The position numbers were made by a program, and so were the translations under genes. The notes under the pieces were generated by a model. That model did no database searches. It was given only the letters and a program-made list of their open reading frames with translations, and had not been told where the DNA came from. Below are positions 22,517-33,563 of a stretch of DNA of 64,000 bases, piece after piece (positions within the stretch are counted from its first letter, which is position 1; each line of letters begins with the position of its first letter). Location: the NCBI RefSeq assembly GCF_002234675.1, contig NC_019879.2:335501-399500 (forward strand), read 5' to 3'. The DNA is from Oryzias latipes (taxonomy: Eukaryota > Chordata > Actinopteri > Beloniformes > Adrianichthyidae).

Positions 22517-23197
22517 TTACATGTCCATGATGCGCCTCATGCTCATGAACCTCATGCCGCTGAAGCCCATGTCCCTGAAGCTGCGGTACTCCCCGGGCCT
22601 CATGTAAATCATCCTGCCTCTGTAGTGGGGCTGCTCGTACATCAGCCAGTGGCCGTCCATCACGTTGCAGGACATGCAGTTGTTCATGCGGTATCGGTCC
22701 ATGATGTTGTCGCAGTCGTCCATCATCTCGTACATCTGACCTTCGAAGTTCTCCCTCTCATAGATCCTCATCCTGAAGGATCCTCTGTGCTGGAAAGTGC
22801 AAAGTGAAAGTGTTAGAATTCACCTCAAGTAAAAGCAGAAAAAACCCGAAAAGGTTTTACACTAACCATGGGGATCATGCGGCAGGACCTGATGCAGTCC
22901 TTCATACCCATTGTGCTCATGTAGTCGGCGTACTCGCCCCTCTTCATGAAGTACTGGTTCCCCATGTAGTTGGGACGGTCGTAGACCATGAAGCAGCCGC
23001 TCTCCACCCTGCAGGAGTGACACCTGCTCAGGTAGGAGGACATGTCAGCGCAGTCACTGCTGGTCTCATAGGAACGTCCCATGAAGTTCCTGTCCTCGTA
23101 GAAGATGATCTGCAAAAGAAAACAAACAAACAATGAGAATAACGAGTAAGAAAACAGAAATAATGCTTCAAAACCTGTACTGGCCTACCTTGCCCAT
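22517..23197 (-). CDS. crygm: gamma-M crystallin, gene 3 (174 aa, three exons)
   Basis: Exon 1 is 23189-23197 (MGK), exon 2 22867-23109 and exon 3 22517-22789; introns are 79 and 77 bp. 174 aa is the standard gamma-crystallin length. The N-domain has ETSSDCADM and [18 protein letters not shown], which differ from its neighbours. The C-domain, from 22519 to 22777, is identical base for base to gene 1, while the first 12 bases of exon 3 (HRGS) and intron 2 belong to the gene 2/5 type. It ends RRIMDM, lacking the final Cys of genes 1 and 4. No upstream in-frame ATG precedes MGK. About 28 of 174 residues are Met. AATAAA is at 22476-22481. Confidence 0.95.
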
Positions 23198-23270
23198 AGC
23201 TGTGGTGTTATTACTGGGTTCTCAGAGAACTCTGTTGTGAGATGCTTCTGGTTGTGCTGCTTTACTGTTA

Positions 23271-23332
23271 CTTTTATACCTGACTAAACCTAAAGAATCT
23301 ATGGCCCTATTGTGCAAAACCCTGACCCAGCA
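23271..23332 (-). promoter_or_regulatory. promoter of crystallin gene 3: TATA, Sox-like and Maf-like sites
   Basis: On the minus strand TATAAAAG is at 23271-23278, ACAATAG (Sox core) at 23307-23313 and TGCTGGGTCAG at 23322-23332. The Maf-like site is 44 bp from the TATA box. Confidence 0.75.
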
Positions 23333-23645
23333 AAATGATTAGGCCTATACTGTACTGAGAGCCATTTGTCACAGTTCCATGTGACTGGGTCCCCTAGAAG
23401 ACTTTAGAATGGATTGTTCCAGGGAACAATGCAGTGAGCTATTTATTTGGTGACAACACAGAATCACGGTCTCAATTGAACGTTTCAAGCCACATTGTGC
23501 GGCTTTCTTATTGGCAAAGGTCAATTACCAGAGATGAGAGTCCTGCTTGATCAAACAGGTCAGTCACACCATGATGTCATTGATCACTAAAACAGGATCA
23601 GGGGATGATGAAAAAAGGGTTTACTGTGGGATACTCTGTTTACAG
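23333..23645. other. intergenic, nothing recognised
   Basis: Upstream flank of gene 3 without visible features. Confidence 0.45.
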
Positions 23646-24256
23646 TATTCCCCCCGTATGCGTGGGGGTTAGGGACCAGACTCCTGAAAATATGCAGAAT
23701 CCACAAATAGGGAGAACTCCCCACCCCTGCAGCTGAAGAATGTTCGTTACCGATCCTTCCTCATCCAAAACTCTTCTGAAACATTTCTGATGCTTTGTGA
23801 AACATTTATTAAAGAACATCAACATAAAGAGTTTGTTCTCTTCACATCAATAGACTGTACCATAGCGTTTTTTATAACATTAGGAGGGTCTCTCTGTGCC
23901 TTAAAACCAGGAGTCCGTTCTTCCTCCTTCATCAGTGAAGTGAGACATCATCTTCCTCCAAAAGAGGCCGGTTTCATCCACCATTCTTTCATCCGGATGA
24001 TAATTTTTCTCTGAGAAGATCTTCCACAGCTATTCAGGATATTTTCCAGCCGCTTCCGGGCCAGCTGATGCTATTTCTCCGTTCAGGCTCACAAACTTCG
24101 ATTACAGCGATTCAGGGACGGTGGAACCAGCTCTGAAATATTCTTTACAGGCCGGTGTGATCTTCATCTCTGCCCCCCCCTGCAGCAAAAGTCTCATGCA
24201 AGCGTCTTGAGTTGTCAAGCTTTTGCGAATACTGAAACGCAAATAAATGGGGGTAC
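23646..24256 (-). mobile_element. pogo/Tigger-like non-autonomous repeat, copy 1
   Basis: One end is GTATTCCCCCCGTATGCGTG and the other, inverted, GTACCCCCATTTATTTGCG; similar CCCCC-GTAT ends are known for pogo-type repeats. 24019-24133 is inverted relative to 25489-25603 (shared CTTCCACAGCTATTCAGGAT), so a second copy lies nearby in opposite orientation. There is no transposase. Confidence 0.5.
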
Positions 24257-25324
24257 GAGAAAACTTCAGTTTAAAGCTTAATACAAAAATGAAACCATGC
24301 ATCTCTTGTACAAAAAGGGTGGTATTTATTTAAAAATGCTTCATGGTAAATGCGGTCTACTTGTATAGTATTTTTCTTTGCTTTAAGGCCCAAACTGCTT
24401 ACAGTCACACATTCACACACTGCTGCAGAGCACTGGAGCCAACATATAACCACCAGGAGCAACGTGCTTTTCAAGGACGCTTTACTGTTCAGAACCGAAC
24501 CTGGGATCCTCTGAGTTTTCTACCTTTGCGCTACAGTAGCAGCATGAAAAAAAAATCATAGAATAGATCAAACGGTTTCTTGTTTAAAACTTTGTGTAAT
24601 TGTGACACAAAAATATATCTTTACACAGACCACAAGTGAAGGTTTAATAAGTAAAACAGGTGTCATTTCCAGCCCCACCAACACATTTTGACTCCTGTCA
24701 CCAAGCGTCTCCTACTAAAAGCCTTGGAGCTTCAGTTCAAAACTATTGCAGTTGGTCAAAGGAGTCACATGGGATTGGCCATGCAACTGTCTCAGTTTTA
24801 CCCACGTGGGGTACTCAGTTAAATGATAGAATGCTACTGGTTTTTTCTCCAAAAAACCTAGGAACTACTACAAGGAAATATATGATCAACCATATTTTTA
24901 TTTGGTTAATTCATTTTTTTTAAAACAAGACAGACTTGCATAAACTAATATAAAATATTTGCTTACAATTCACACTGCGTAGGTTTCGAGGTAGATAGTT
25001 AGAAGAAGTTTCTGGCTAAATATTACAGCCATGCTGGACTCTTGAATGCCTGATGGTTTTGGAGGAACCAGACTGGTGATCCTTCTCTGTGTAGAGAGGA
25101 GTGGCGCTGTCAAACGGTGTCACAGACTGTTATCAGCGAGACAACTGCTAAAAAAAACTTTTTTTGCGTAAAGGATCATTTTATGTAAGACAATAGTTTC
25201 ACAAGCCAACCTTTATGAGGCTGGAGTTGGCGTACAGCTGTTTATTGATGCTTTGACGGTGAAAGGAAAAGTTAAGGGAAAATCTATTGGTCATATTTGA
25301 ATGGCTCGTACACACACACACAAT
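24257..25324. other. unassigned sequence between two inverted repeats
   Basis: No gene recognised. (CA)n is at 25311-25322. Confidence 0.4.
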
Positions 25325-25606
25325 GTTCCCCCGTGTATTCATGTTTCGATATTCGCAGTTTCACGTATTCATGGATTTTTTTTCAGTCATGTGACTCCTT
25401 CTGACTTTTGCATCCGAAGTAGGTGCTCCACACATTTCTAAGGAAGGGGGGCGGAGATGAAGAGCACACCGGCCCGTCAGCCTCCAAGAGATGGTTCCAC
25501 TATTCCTGAATCCCCATAACCGATATTTGTGCCCCTGTTTGGAGAAATGGCATCAGCTGACTCAGAAGCGGCTGGAAAATATCCTGAATAGCTGTGGAAG
25601 ATGTCA
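25325..25606 (+). mobile_element. pogo/Tigger-like repeat, copy 2 (partial)
   Basis: It starts GTTCCCCCGTGTATTCATG, then TTCGCAGTTTCACGTATTC, and carries the 115-bp block shared in inverse with 24019-24133. The far end is missing. Confidence 0.5.
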
Positions 25607-25855
25607 GCAGTTGATTGATCTGAATTTAAAAAAGAAATGTTGGGCAATGTTCTATCTATATATTCCTAAAGCGTCAAATTGGAAGTTTAAAAACTGAATG
25701 TCTTTGATGCTTGGTTTGAATTAATGAGCTGTTGTGATGTCACAATGGCATGGTATAGTAACGCATGCTCCCTGATCTGCCCTGTCCACCGTGCACAAGC
25801 TCAGGTGCAATAGAAGAGAAGATGCACATTGCTGCCTTCCCTGCACATATTTTAA

Positions 25856-26058
25856 CCCTTGTGCTATCCTATGATCCCAACCTTCCATTGAGGTGTTCTC
25901 CCCACCATGACAAAGGTGGATAAAGGTGGAAAGATTTCATGTAATCCATGGACACCAGTGAAGATCACAAATCATTGAAGAAAAAGGGTTCAGAGCACTG
26001 TCTAGTGGGTCTAGATGACCCAACTCCCAATGGTAAAGTGCCTAGGATAGCACAAGGG
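25856..26058. mobile_element. piggyBac-like MITE with TTAA target duplication
   Basis: It begins CCCTTGTGCTATCCTA and ends with the exact inverse TAGGATAGCACAAGGG, with TTAA on both sides (25852-25855 and 26059-26062). It is 203 bp with no coding capacity. TTAA duplication is the piggyBac hallmark. Confidence 0.85.
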
Positions 26059-26463
26059 TTAAGTGGGTCCAAGACTGGACTTTGGTGTTGGCCGCATGTG
26101 ACGTGTTCTCAGCATTTGTGTTCTTTCTCTGAACGAGTTTGGAGGCTTGCTGTTATGTAACTTTGTAAAGTTTGTCAAAGCTAGATGACAACTATTGGAA
26201 AATGTTAAGCTTTGATTTGATAATAGCAAAAACGTTTATAGACCAGCAGCGTCAGCATTTTCTAAAGCCAGTGTTGAACACTGAGGATAAAGTGTGCAGA
26301 AACTGAGTCTAGTAAGTGACCATTAGGCTAAAGAAGACGATCAGTGCAGCATACTTCCAGAAGCCTACTTTAAAAAAATACTGTAAAGATAAAATCAAGC
26401 AAGGCACCAGACTTTAAAAAGCTAAGTGGTTTATTGTTTTCAAGTAAACAATTCCATGTAGAT

Positions 26464-27170
26464 CTAGCACATGTCCATGATGCGCCTCATGCTCATGAAC
26501 CTCATGCCGCTGAAGCCCATGTCCCTGAAGCTGCGGTACTCCCCGGGCCTCATGTACATCATCCTGCCTCTGTAGTGGGGCTGCTCGTACATCAGCCAGT
26601 GGCCGTCCATCACGTTGCAGGACATGCAGTTGTTCATGCGGTATCGGTCCATGATGTTGTCGCAGTCGTCCATCATCTCGTACATCTGACCTTCGAAGTT
26701 CTCCCTCTCATAGATCCTCATCCTGAACTGACCCCGGTACTGTTTGGACAGAACAAAAAGTGTTGAATGTTTTTGATGATGTTGAACCACTTGATGGTGC
26801 ATTTTCCCAAAAACTAACCATGGGGATCATGCGGCAGGACCTGATGCCCCCGCTCCATCCGAACATGCTCATGTAGTCGGCGTACTCGCCCCTCCTCATG
26901 AAGTACTGGTTCCCCATGTAGTTGGGACGGTCGTAGACCATGAAGCAGCCGCTCTCCACCCTGCAGGAGTGACACCTGCTCAGGTAGGAGGACATGTCGG
27001 AGCAGTCGCTCATGCACTCATAGGAGCGACCCTGGAAGTTCCTGTCTTCGTAGAAGATGATCTGAAATGCAGAACATTAAGCGGAAGTAAGAACTTCAAA
27101 TTTATTACGATTGTATTTGAAGGCACCATACTGTTAGGGTTAAATTGTGACCGTTTCTCACCTTGCCCAT
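26464..27170 (-). CDS. crygm: gamma-M crystallin, gene 4 (175 aa, three exons)
   Basis: Exon 1 is 27162-27170 (MGK), exon 2 26819-27061 and exon 3 26464-26739; introns are 100 and 79 bp. From the stop codon through intron 2 and exon 2 to about 27069, only one base differs from gene 1 (26557, giving Met where gene 1 has Ile in RMMYM). Exon 1, the rest of intron 1, the promoter and the 3' flank are unrelated to gene 1. The N-domain motif GWSGGIRSC is shared with genes 1 and 5. 28 of 175 residues are Met. AATAAA is at 26430-26435, 29 bp past the stop. Confidence 0.95.
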
Positions 27171-27223
27171 ATTTGCCAGGAGAACTGTTTTTGAACTGAT
27201 TCTCTGCCTGTCAGAACACCTTA

Positions 27224-27288
27224 CTTTTATACCTGTCAGGAAACAAAAGCTGTTTGTCCCCCCCATTGTTCAAAGTCCTGACCCAGCA
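27224..27288 (-). promoter_or_regulatory. promoter of crystallin gene 4: TATA, Sox and Maf-like sites
   Basis: On the minus strand TATAAAAG is at 27224-27231, AACAATGG (a full Sox2-type site) at 27263-27270 and TGCTGGGTCAG at 27278-27288. It is the best-matched composite in the array. Confidence 0.8.
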
Positions 27289-28110
27289 TGCTTCTATAGA
27301 AGCCTATCGAGTTTTGAGTACTCACTCATGTAAAACGGTCATGACCCCGGGGGAGAATTTTCCTTACAGAACATGTCTTTTTTTATTGAGAAAGAGAAGT
27401 TCGAGAGCTTATTTGGTTATGAATGACTGAACTGTAAAACCTTAAAATGACTGTTGGTGGCAGACTTACGTTGTAGCTGCTGGTTCTATGAAGATCTGCT
27501 GGAAATACTTACATCCCGAAACATCAGTAGATCCATCATAGATAAAGATGTCGATCTAGAGATGTTACTGTTGAAAGCTTGAAAGATTTTGGTGTTCGTA
27601 AAACATTTTGGTGATATCATAGCCAATTTTGCTTGTAAGCTTTGTTTTTGTGCTTTTTTGTTTTTGTACTTGTTCATGGTACGTTTATTTCACATGTTCC
27701 TCCATTTTTAGGTAGAGGTAAAGGCTCATGGCTTGCAGCAGATTTTGCTGCGTTGCAGTATTGGTAGGAGAACATTATCGCTTAAAACTGACCCAAACTT
27801 CAAAGCCGCAGGTTTATTTACATTAATTTTCAAGTGAATAATGATAAATGTCAACACTGGATTTCCCTGTGCAACACTTTAACTCCTGCTATTGACTAAG
27901 CAAAGTGTATTTTGCAACACTAATATTTGCAGGTGATAAGGCATATTTTTCCATCACCTTGTTGACTTTTCACTGTTTAAAATGTAACTAGTGTCTCACA
28001 GGGGGAGTCTGATAACGGACCTAAACTGGCACCGGTTGGAAACAAACTTCTGCATAGTCAGGGCAATATCGTTGACCCAAGTGCTTCCAGTTATGGGTTA
28101 ATGAGCTGAC
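27289..28110. other. intergenic, nothing recognised
   Basis: Upstream flank of gene 4 without a convincing ORF or repeat end. Confidence 0.45.
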
Positions 28111-28115
28111 ACGTT

Positions 28116-28770
28116 TTGCCATTGATTATCTCCATAAAAGAGAGCCGACCAAGAAAAACCGAGCAACAAGTGACAACGACAACATTAAAGAAATCCTTGA
28201 TGACATCCAGGTTAAGCTGCATCCTTTCATGGAGCTACTGGAAGAGTTCCGAAGACTCCGAGCTCAAAACGAGCAACGAGAAAACCGGGTCAGCATTCTA
28301 GAGAAAAAAGTGGACTATGTGAAACAACAAGCAAGGATGAATAATGTAATTCTCACAGATCAAACCTCGGGCAAAGCTAACTGCAGCTGGAGTGCAATGC
28401 TTCAGAACCTGGGTGCGAGGGTGAGACTCTGGAACACCAAGTGGAATCATTTCTCACATCTAAAGGGATTTCCCTGGATCTAAATACCATAGAGACCTGC
28501 CACCCACTCCCCAGGAGGAAGGAGACGGATAAACCAGCGATTCTCATCAGGTTTGTGAATCAAAATCACAAGCTAGCTCCGATGAATCAAAGGAGGAACC
28601 TGAAGGGATCTGCTGCTTATCTGAACGACCATTTGACCACCACTCGGTCCACCAGACCAGTCCAAGGTTCTGGTTGTGAACACCATGAAGGACTTTGAGA
28701 AGTGTTTGATCACGGACGTCTGAACCAACATGCAGTAATAAATCAAAGAGCCAAATATCATTTCAACATC
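28116..28770 (+). mobile_element. L1-type LINE ORF1 fragment
   Basis: The plus strand carries a coiled-coil-like stretch (LLEEFRRLRAQNEQRENRVS, then ILEKKVDYVKQQARMNNVIL) and, after a frame change, FLTSKGISLDLNTIETCHPL with RKETDKPAILIRFVNQNHK. This order is typical of the L1 ORF1 (transposase_22-type) RNA-binding protein in fish L1/Tx1 elements. Frames are broken; ORF2 is absent. Confidence 0.65.
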
Positions 28771-29049
28771 TATGGCGCCTGGGATCTGCGCTCTCTCTAA
28801 AAGTCTAAAGTTACCCTGATTTTCAGCAGAGTTCTGACCTGCATCTAATGTCTGCAGACATAACAGCGAAAAGAATTTATAAACTCTGTTAAAACCAGAA
28901 GGACGGCTGTTAATCAGCAGAAGATGGAATCCATACCTTGGACAATGCTCAGAATATGGACCCTTTTAATTTCACAGCATTACCTTATAACTGAAGATGG
29001 CTACAGTGATTGATCTTTAATTATATCACTTCAATTGCCCCAAAAAGTG
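28771..29049. other. unassigned sequence
   Basis: Short AT-rich stretch, nothing recognised. Confidence 0.4.
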
Positions 29050-29400
29050 GTTCATGATTTTTTCTAATGAAAAATGAATTCCACATATTTTTTACTTTTG
29101 ATTCTTGGTCAATATATGCTGTGAGTATTTCGTAGATATAGTGTTGTGTCTAATTATATTCATGATTGTTCTTATAAAAATGTAATCTGCACATATTTTT
29201 GATGATTGATCTGCATATGCTATGATGATTTCGGAAACAGTGTTATGTCTATTTCTGCTGATGTAGTGTTATTTTTAGTCATAGTCATGATTGTTCTAAT
29301 GAAAAATAATCTGCACATATTTTAGATAACTGATCTGTATGTGCTATGTTGATTTCTAAAATAGAGTTATGCCTATTTTACATAATTATTAAGTACTTCA
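29050..29400. repeat. degenerate tandem repeat, about 3 units of 110-126 bp
   Basis: Units begin CATGATT(G/T)TT at 29051, 29161 and 29287. They share AATCTGCACATATTTT, GATTGATCTGCATATGCTAT-type words and GTGTTATGTCTATTT. Confidence 0.7.
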
Positions 29401-29926
29401 TCGTTGTCATGTGTTGTTGATTTATTGACACTTAAGTATCCCTAATGAAACTGTTATTATTATTGTTATTCTGGCTTTGATGGCTTGAAAAAAACATTTC
29501 AAATCAAGTGCCAAAGCTAACTTGGAAGCAAATGTTCTTCTGGAGAACTGGTCATTCCATCCCTGTATGCACGTCATGATGTCACTCCTTTTCACACTGG
29601 TGTGAGACATCACAAAGCGGCTGAGATAACGCCACGGCAGCTAGATTCTGTACAAGGAGGAATATTAGAACTCATAATATAAGAAAAGAAAGAAAGAAAA
29701 ACATTCAGGAGACTGACATTGGGAAAGATCAACAGACATTATAAAGCAGCTTACCAATTAAGTTTTCTATCTTGAATGTATAGCACATTTTTAAAATCCC
29801 TCCAGCAAAGTGTACTCCTTTTTATCCCATATGTTTTGGTAGATAATAGGGTCACTAAATGCCATCCATCCATTTAATCCCGCTGATCTAGGAACAGGTC
29901 GCAGGGACAACAGTCTAAGCAAATAT
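29401..29926. other. unassigned sequence
   Basis: Nothing recognised; 29680-29700 is AAGAAAG-rich. Confidence 0.4.
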
Positions 29927-30060
29927 CAAATCAAATCAAATTTTATTTATGTAGCACTTTTCATACAATTGGTAATACAAGGTGTAGTACACAAAAATTA
30001 ATAAAATGTAAAAAAGAAAGTACAATAATATAAAAATTCAACCCCACCCCACAACCAGAA
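29927..30060 (-). mobile_element. LINE 3' tail, L2/Maui-like
   Basis: On the minus strand it ends GAAAAGTGCTACATAAATAA, then AATTTGATTTGATTTGATA, the usual 3' end of fish L2-group LINEs. Only the tail remains. Confidence 0.55.
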
Positions 30061-30604
30061 GCGCATAAACCCACACAAAACCCCCAACCCCCTTAACTGA
30101 TGTGGACAGTCATGGAAAACCAGCTGAGCATGGGAAAGGTTGGCTGTTGGAAACACTAGTAGTTTGGTTTTCCTCCTCTGTGGACAGCCACATAGCCAAG
30201 TGCAGCATCACAGACGGGGACCCGCCTCATCACAGCGAAGTAGTGATGCAGGTTCCCGCCAAGAGCTGCAGTGGCTGAACAGCAGCTGACCCAGAGGGGG
30301 AGGAGCCAACTGAGGAAGCACTGGAAATAAAAATGATCATTAAAACGTTCATAAAAAAATAATACATTGACAAAAGCAATCAACAATAAAAAATAAAAAA
30401 CATTAAAATAAGGAATGTTGAAATGAGCTTCTGATGACATTTCAGAGAAGAAGCATGTAAATGTTGAAAAGCACGGCCTTTAGCTCTCATCTGTTTGCTC
30501 AGCTGTTGGACAGGACAAGTCAAACAAACAAAAACAAAAGTCCGTTTACAAAGATCAGGTGATCAAAAGCAGCACTTACTGTTGATCTAGTAGAACTAAT
30601 ACTG
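30061..30604. other. unassigned sequence
   Basis: No gene or repeat end recognised. Confidence 0.4.
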
Positions 30605-31030
30605 AGATCAGAATCAGAATTACTTTATTGATCCCACTCGTGGTAAATTTGTTCATTACCATAGCCAATGACAGCATTGTAAACATAAGAAGAAAAAAGA
30701 ATAAGAATAATATCTAAAAAAAAAGTAACAATCATGTGGTAAAATTTAAAGAGCTGTTTACAGACAGTCCAGGTAAGAAAAAAAATGTGCAAAAAAGAAA
30801 GAATAAAGAAAAGATGTGCACAGGTTATCTGTTGCATTGTGAGTCATTGTAGAGTTGTATTGTGTTGGGTATGAAGGATTTCCGGTATCTGGCAGTTTTG
30901 GAGCGGAGCTGTCTGAGCCTCCCAGAGAAGGGACTCTGCTGTTTGTCCAGAACAGGGTGGAGAGGATGGTCTGGGTTGTCCATAATGGATAGGATCTTGT
31001 TTAGTGACCTCCTCTCCATCACTGCCCTAA
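30605..31030 (-). mobile_element. Rex1-like LINE, C-terminus and 3' end
   Basis: The minus-strand frame ending at 30825 reads MERRSLNKILSIMDNPDHPL, then SGRLRQLRSKTARYRKSFIP and LYNDSQCNR. It is the same end as in the copies at 35740-36172/45961-46305 and 46306-46860. The 3' UTR ends GTGGGATCAATAAAGTAATT CTGATTCTGAT near 30605. Confidence 0.75.
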
Positions 31031-31735
31031 ATCCAAGGCACACCTCATATCTTAAAGATTCCCAGACTTCATTCTCCCGGGCCACTTCCTCCAGCTCCTC
31101 TGGTGTTCCCGGGCCAGTCAAGGGATGTAGTCAGTCCAGCAGGTTCTGGGTCTGCCGGTGGTCTTTTCCCAATAAGACATGCCTGAATGACTTTCCCAAG
31201 AATGCATTTATGAGGCATTTGGACCAGCTGCCCGTGCCACCTTAACTGGTTCCTCTTGATGTGAAGGAGCAGCTGCTATACTTCGAGCTCTCTCCGCAGG
31301 TGACCAAGCTTCTCTTGTCTCTAAGGAAGTGTCCAGCTGCCCTACGGAGAAAGCTCATTTCAGCCACTTGTAGTCAGGACCTCGTCCTTTCGGTCATGAC
31401 TCAGAGCTCATGACCATAGGTGAGTATTGCAACAAAGATCAACTGGTAAATTGAGAGATTTGCTTTTTGGCTCAGCTATCTCTTCACCACAATGGACCGA
31501 TACAGGGACCGCATAACGGCGGACGCCGCTTCAATCCACCTGTCTATCTCACACTCTGATCTTCCCACACTTGTGAACAAGAACCCCAAGATACTTAAAC
31601 TCCTCCACCTGGGGCAAGGACACTCCACCCATACAGACAGGAGAAACTCTCTGATTCTTGACCTTTGTCCGGTCATGAACCTTGGCATCAGACTTAGCGG
31701 TGCTGACCCTCATCCCAGCCACTTTACGCTATGCA
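31031..31735 (-). mobile_element. LINE C-terminal fragment of a second family
   Basis: The minus strand, over several frames, holds HIKRNQLRWHGQLVQMP, IGKRPPADPEPAGLTTSLDW and GTPEELEEVARENEVWESL. This order recalls the common fish LINE end ERSQLRWFGHLIRMPPGR...GRRPRGRPRTRW...PEELEEVAGEREVW. It abuts the Rex1-like end; which inserted into which is unclear. Confidence 0.6.
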
Positions 31736-32083
31736 AAATATAGTATTAATAGTCATAATATTTGCAAGGATGTTAATTTCTCACCTTTGAAAAAGTTAAA
31801 AAAGGCAAGCCTTGAAAAATTCCTTCTGGAGATCCTTTGTATATCTTTATAGTTCTTAGTCCATGCTGCTTGTTTCGTTTTTTTTCCTGGTTTGTTGTCT
31901 TTGTCTTCTCTGGAACTCACATTTAAGATGTTATTCCAGTTAGGAGGTATTTTAAAAAAAGAATAGTCTTAAAAATTTGTGTTAATTATTGACTTTATTT
32001 TCAGTGATAAAGTTGTGATACACAGTAAAGAGCCTCATGTGGGCCCTTTTCCCCCAATATCAAAACAACTGGTTCAGTTGAAA

Positions 32084-32767
32084 CTAATACCAGGAGTCCA
32101 TGATGCGCCTCATGCTCATGAACCTCATGCCGCTGAAGCCCATGTCCCTGAAGCTCCGGTACTCCCCGGGCCTCATGTACATCATCCTGCCTCTGTAGTG
32201 GGGCTGCTCGTACATCAGCCAGTGGCCGTCCATCACGTTGCAGGACATGCAGTTGTTCATGCGGTAACGGTCCATGATGGAGTCGCAGTCGTCCATCATC
32301 TCGTACATCTGACCTCCGAAGTTCTCCCTCTCATAGATCCTCATCCTATAGGATCCCCTGTGCTGGAAAGTTAAAGTTTTAGAATCTCCCTCAAGTAAAA
32401 GCAGAAAAAAACCCCAAAAGATTTTAAACTAACCATGGGGATCATGCGGCAGGACCTGATGCCCCCGCTCCATCCGAACATGCTCATGTAGTCGGCGTAC
32501 TCGCCCCTCCTCATGAAGTACTGGTTCCCCATGTAGTTGGGATGGTCGTAGACCATGAAGCAACCGCTCTCCACCCTGCAGGAGTGACACCTGCTCAGGT
32601 AGGAGGACATGTCAGCGCAGTCACTCATGCACTCATAGGAGCGACCCTGGAAGTTCCTGTCCTCGTAGAAGATGATCTGCAAAAGAAGATAAATGTATTA
32701 GTTAAAAAAAAGCACAAGGACAAGGCAATGTTTTGAAATGATTCCATGATTTACTCACTTTGCCCAT
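32084..32767 (-). CDS. crygm: gamma-M crystallin, gene 5 (176 aa, three exons)
   Basis: Exon 1 is 32759-32767 (MGK, with AAA|GTGAGT), exon 2 32434-32676 and exon 3 32084-32362; introns are 82 and 71 bp. It is a mosaic: its N-domain carries the gene 1/4 motif GWSGGIRSC with about six or seven base differences over 243 bp, while its C-domain opens HRGSYRMR and ends MDSWY like gene 2. It differs from its relatives by DHPNYMG (usually DRPNYMG) and DDCDSIMD. About 27 of 176 residues are Met. AATAAA is at 31994-31999, 85 bp past the stop, the longest spacing in the array. Confidence 0.95.
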
Positions 32768-32837
32768 GATGACAGTTCAAAGGTGTTTCTCAAGACTGAG
32801 CTTCAGCTGCTGTGCTTCACTGGCAGCCAGGCTGGTA

Positions 32838-32901
32838 CTTTTATACCTACCCAAAAAGAAAGAAAGGCAGGGCTTCTATTGTCTAAAACCCTGACCTAGC
32901 A
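32838..32901 (-). promoter_or_regulatory. promoter of crystallin gene 5: TATA, Sox-like and Maf-like sites
   Basis: On the minus strand TATAAAAG is at 32838-32845, GACAATAG at 32876-32883 and TGCTAGGTCAG at 32891-32901. Confidence 0.72.
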
Positions 32902-33563
32902 ACATGCTATAGAAGCCTAGTGTGCAGTCCAGACACTAAGGGGTTATTATTCTGGTGTAAACGTATGTTGGCATTCATGCACTGTTGTTGTAAAGAAAAT
33001 AACGGGAAACCTCTCTTCCACCGCATTTAGCACAGCAGGCAAAACATGTAGAAGCTGTCATTGAGAAAAGATCCTGTGCATTTAAAACTACATCAACTGC
33101 CGATATATGATCTTGGATGTGTCTAATCAAGCATAAAAAATCTGGAAATTATAAGATGTTCTGATGATTAACAATGTCTTTAGTTTTTGACCTGTATGAT
33201 TCTACCAATAGTGCATTGTATTCCTTTACTGTGTTTAGATAAAACAGATCTGTTTTCTGTCAAGTCTAGCAGCTGATAAAACAGATAAGAACTGAAGGCC
33301 TCTTGCGTAGTATTTGAGAAGACAGATCTCTAAAAGCTCTAAAAACCAGTAATTGCCATGCTGGGGTTTGTGTTTGTGGTCTTTGCCCCTGTATTGTCCT
33401 ATCATTGGCTTTAATGACTTACTGTCACCAAACTAGGTTTCTGTTCAACTTTTGGCATCTCCTTTTAGGGGTCTTGTGACAGAACATAATTACATATGTT
33501 AATACAGTTCTTGTAATAGAGTTCAACTCCTGAAATCTTTCATGTGGAATTGTAATGGATCTT
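32902..33563. other. intergenic, nothing recognised
   Basis: Upstream flank of gene 5 without features. Confidence 0.45.

Noticed and set aside
26434-26766. Val/His-rich plus-strand frames opposite every crystallin exon 3 (also 12652-12975, 22804-23136, 31979-32374)
   Set aside because: They are the mirror of Met-rich crystallin codons (ATG read backwards is CAT, His); they recur because the exons recur and have no start or splice context of their own.
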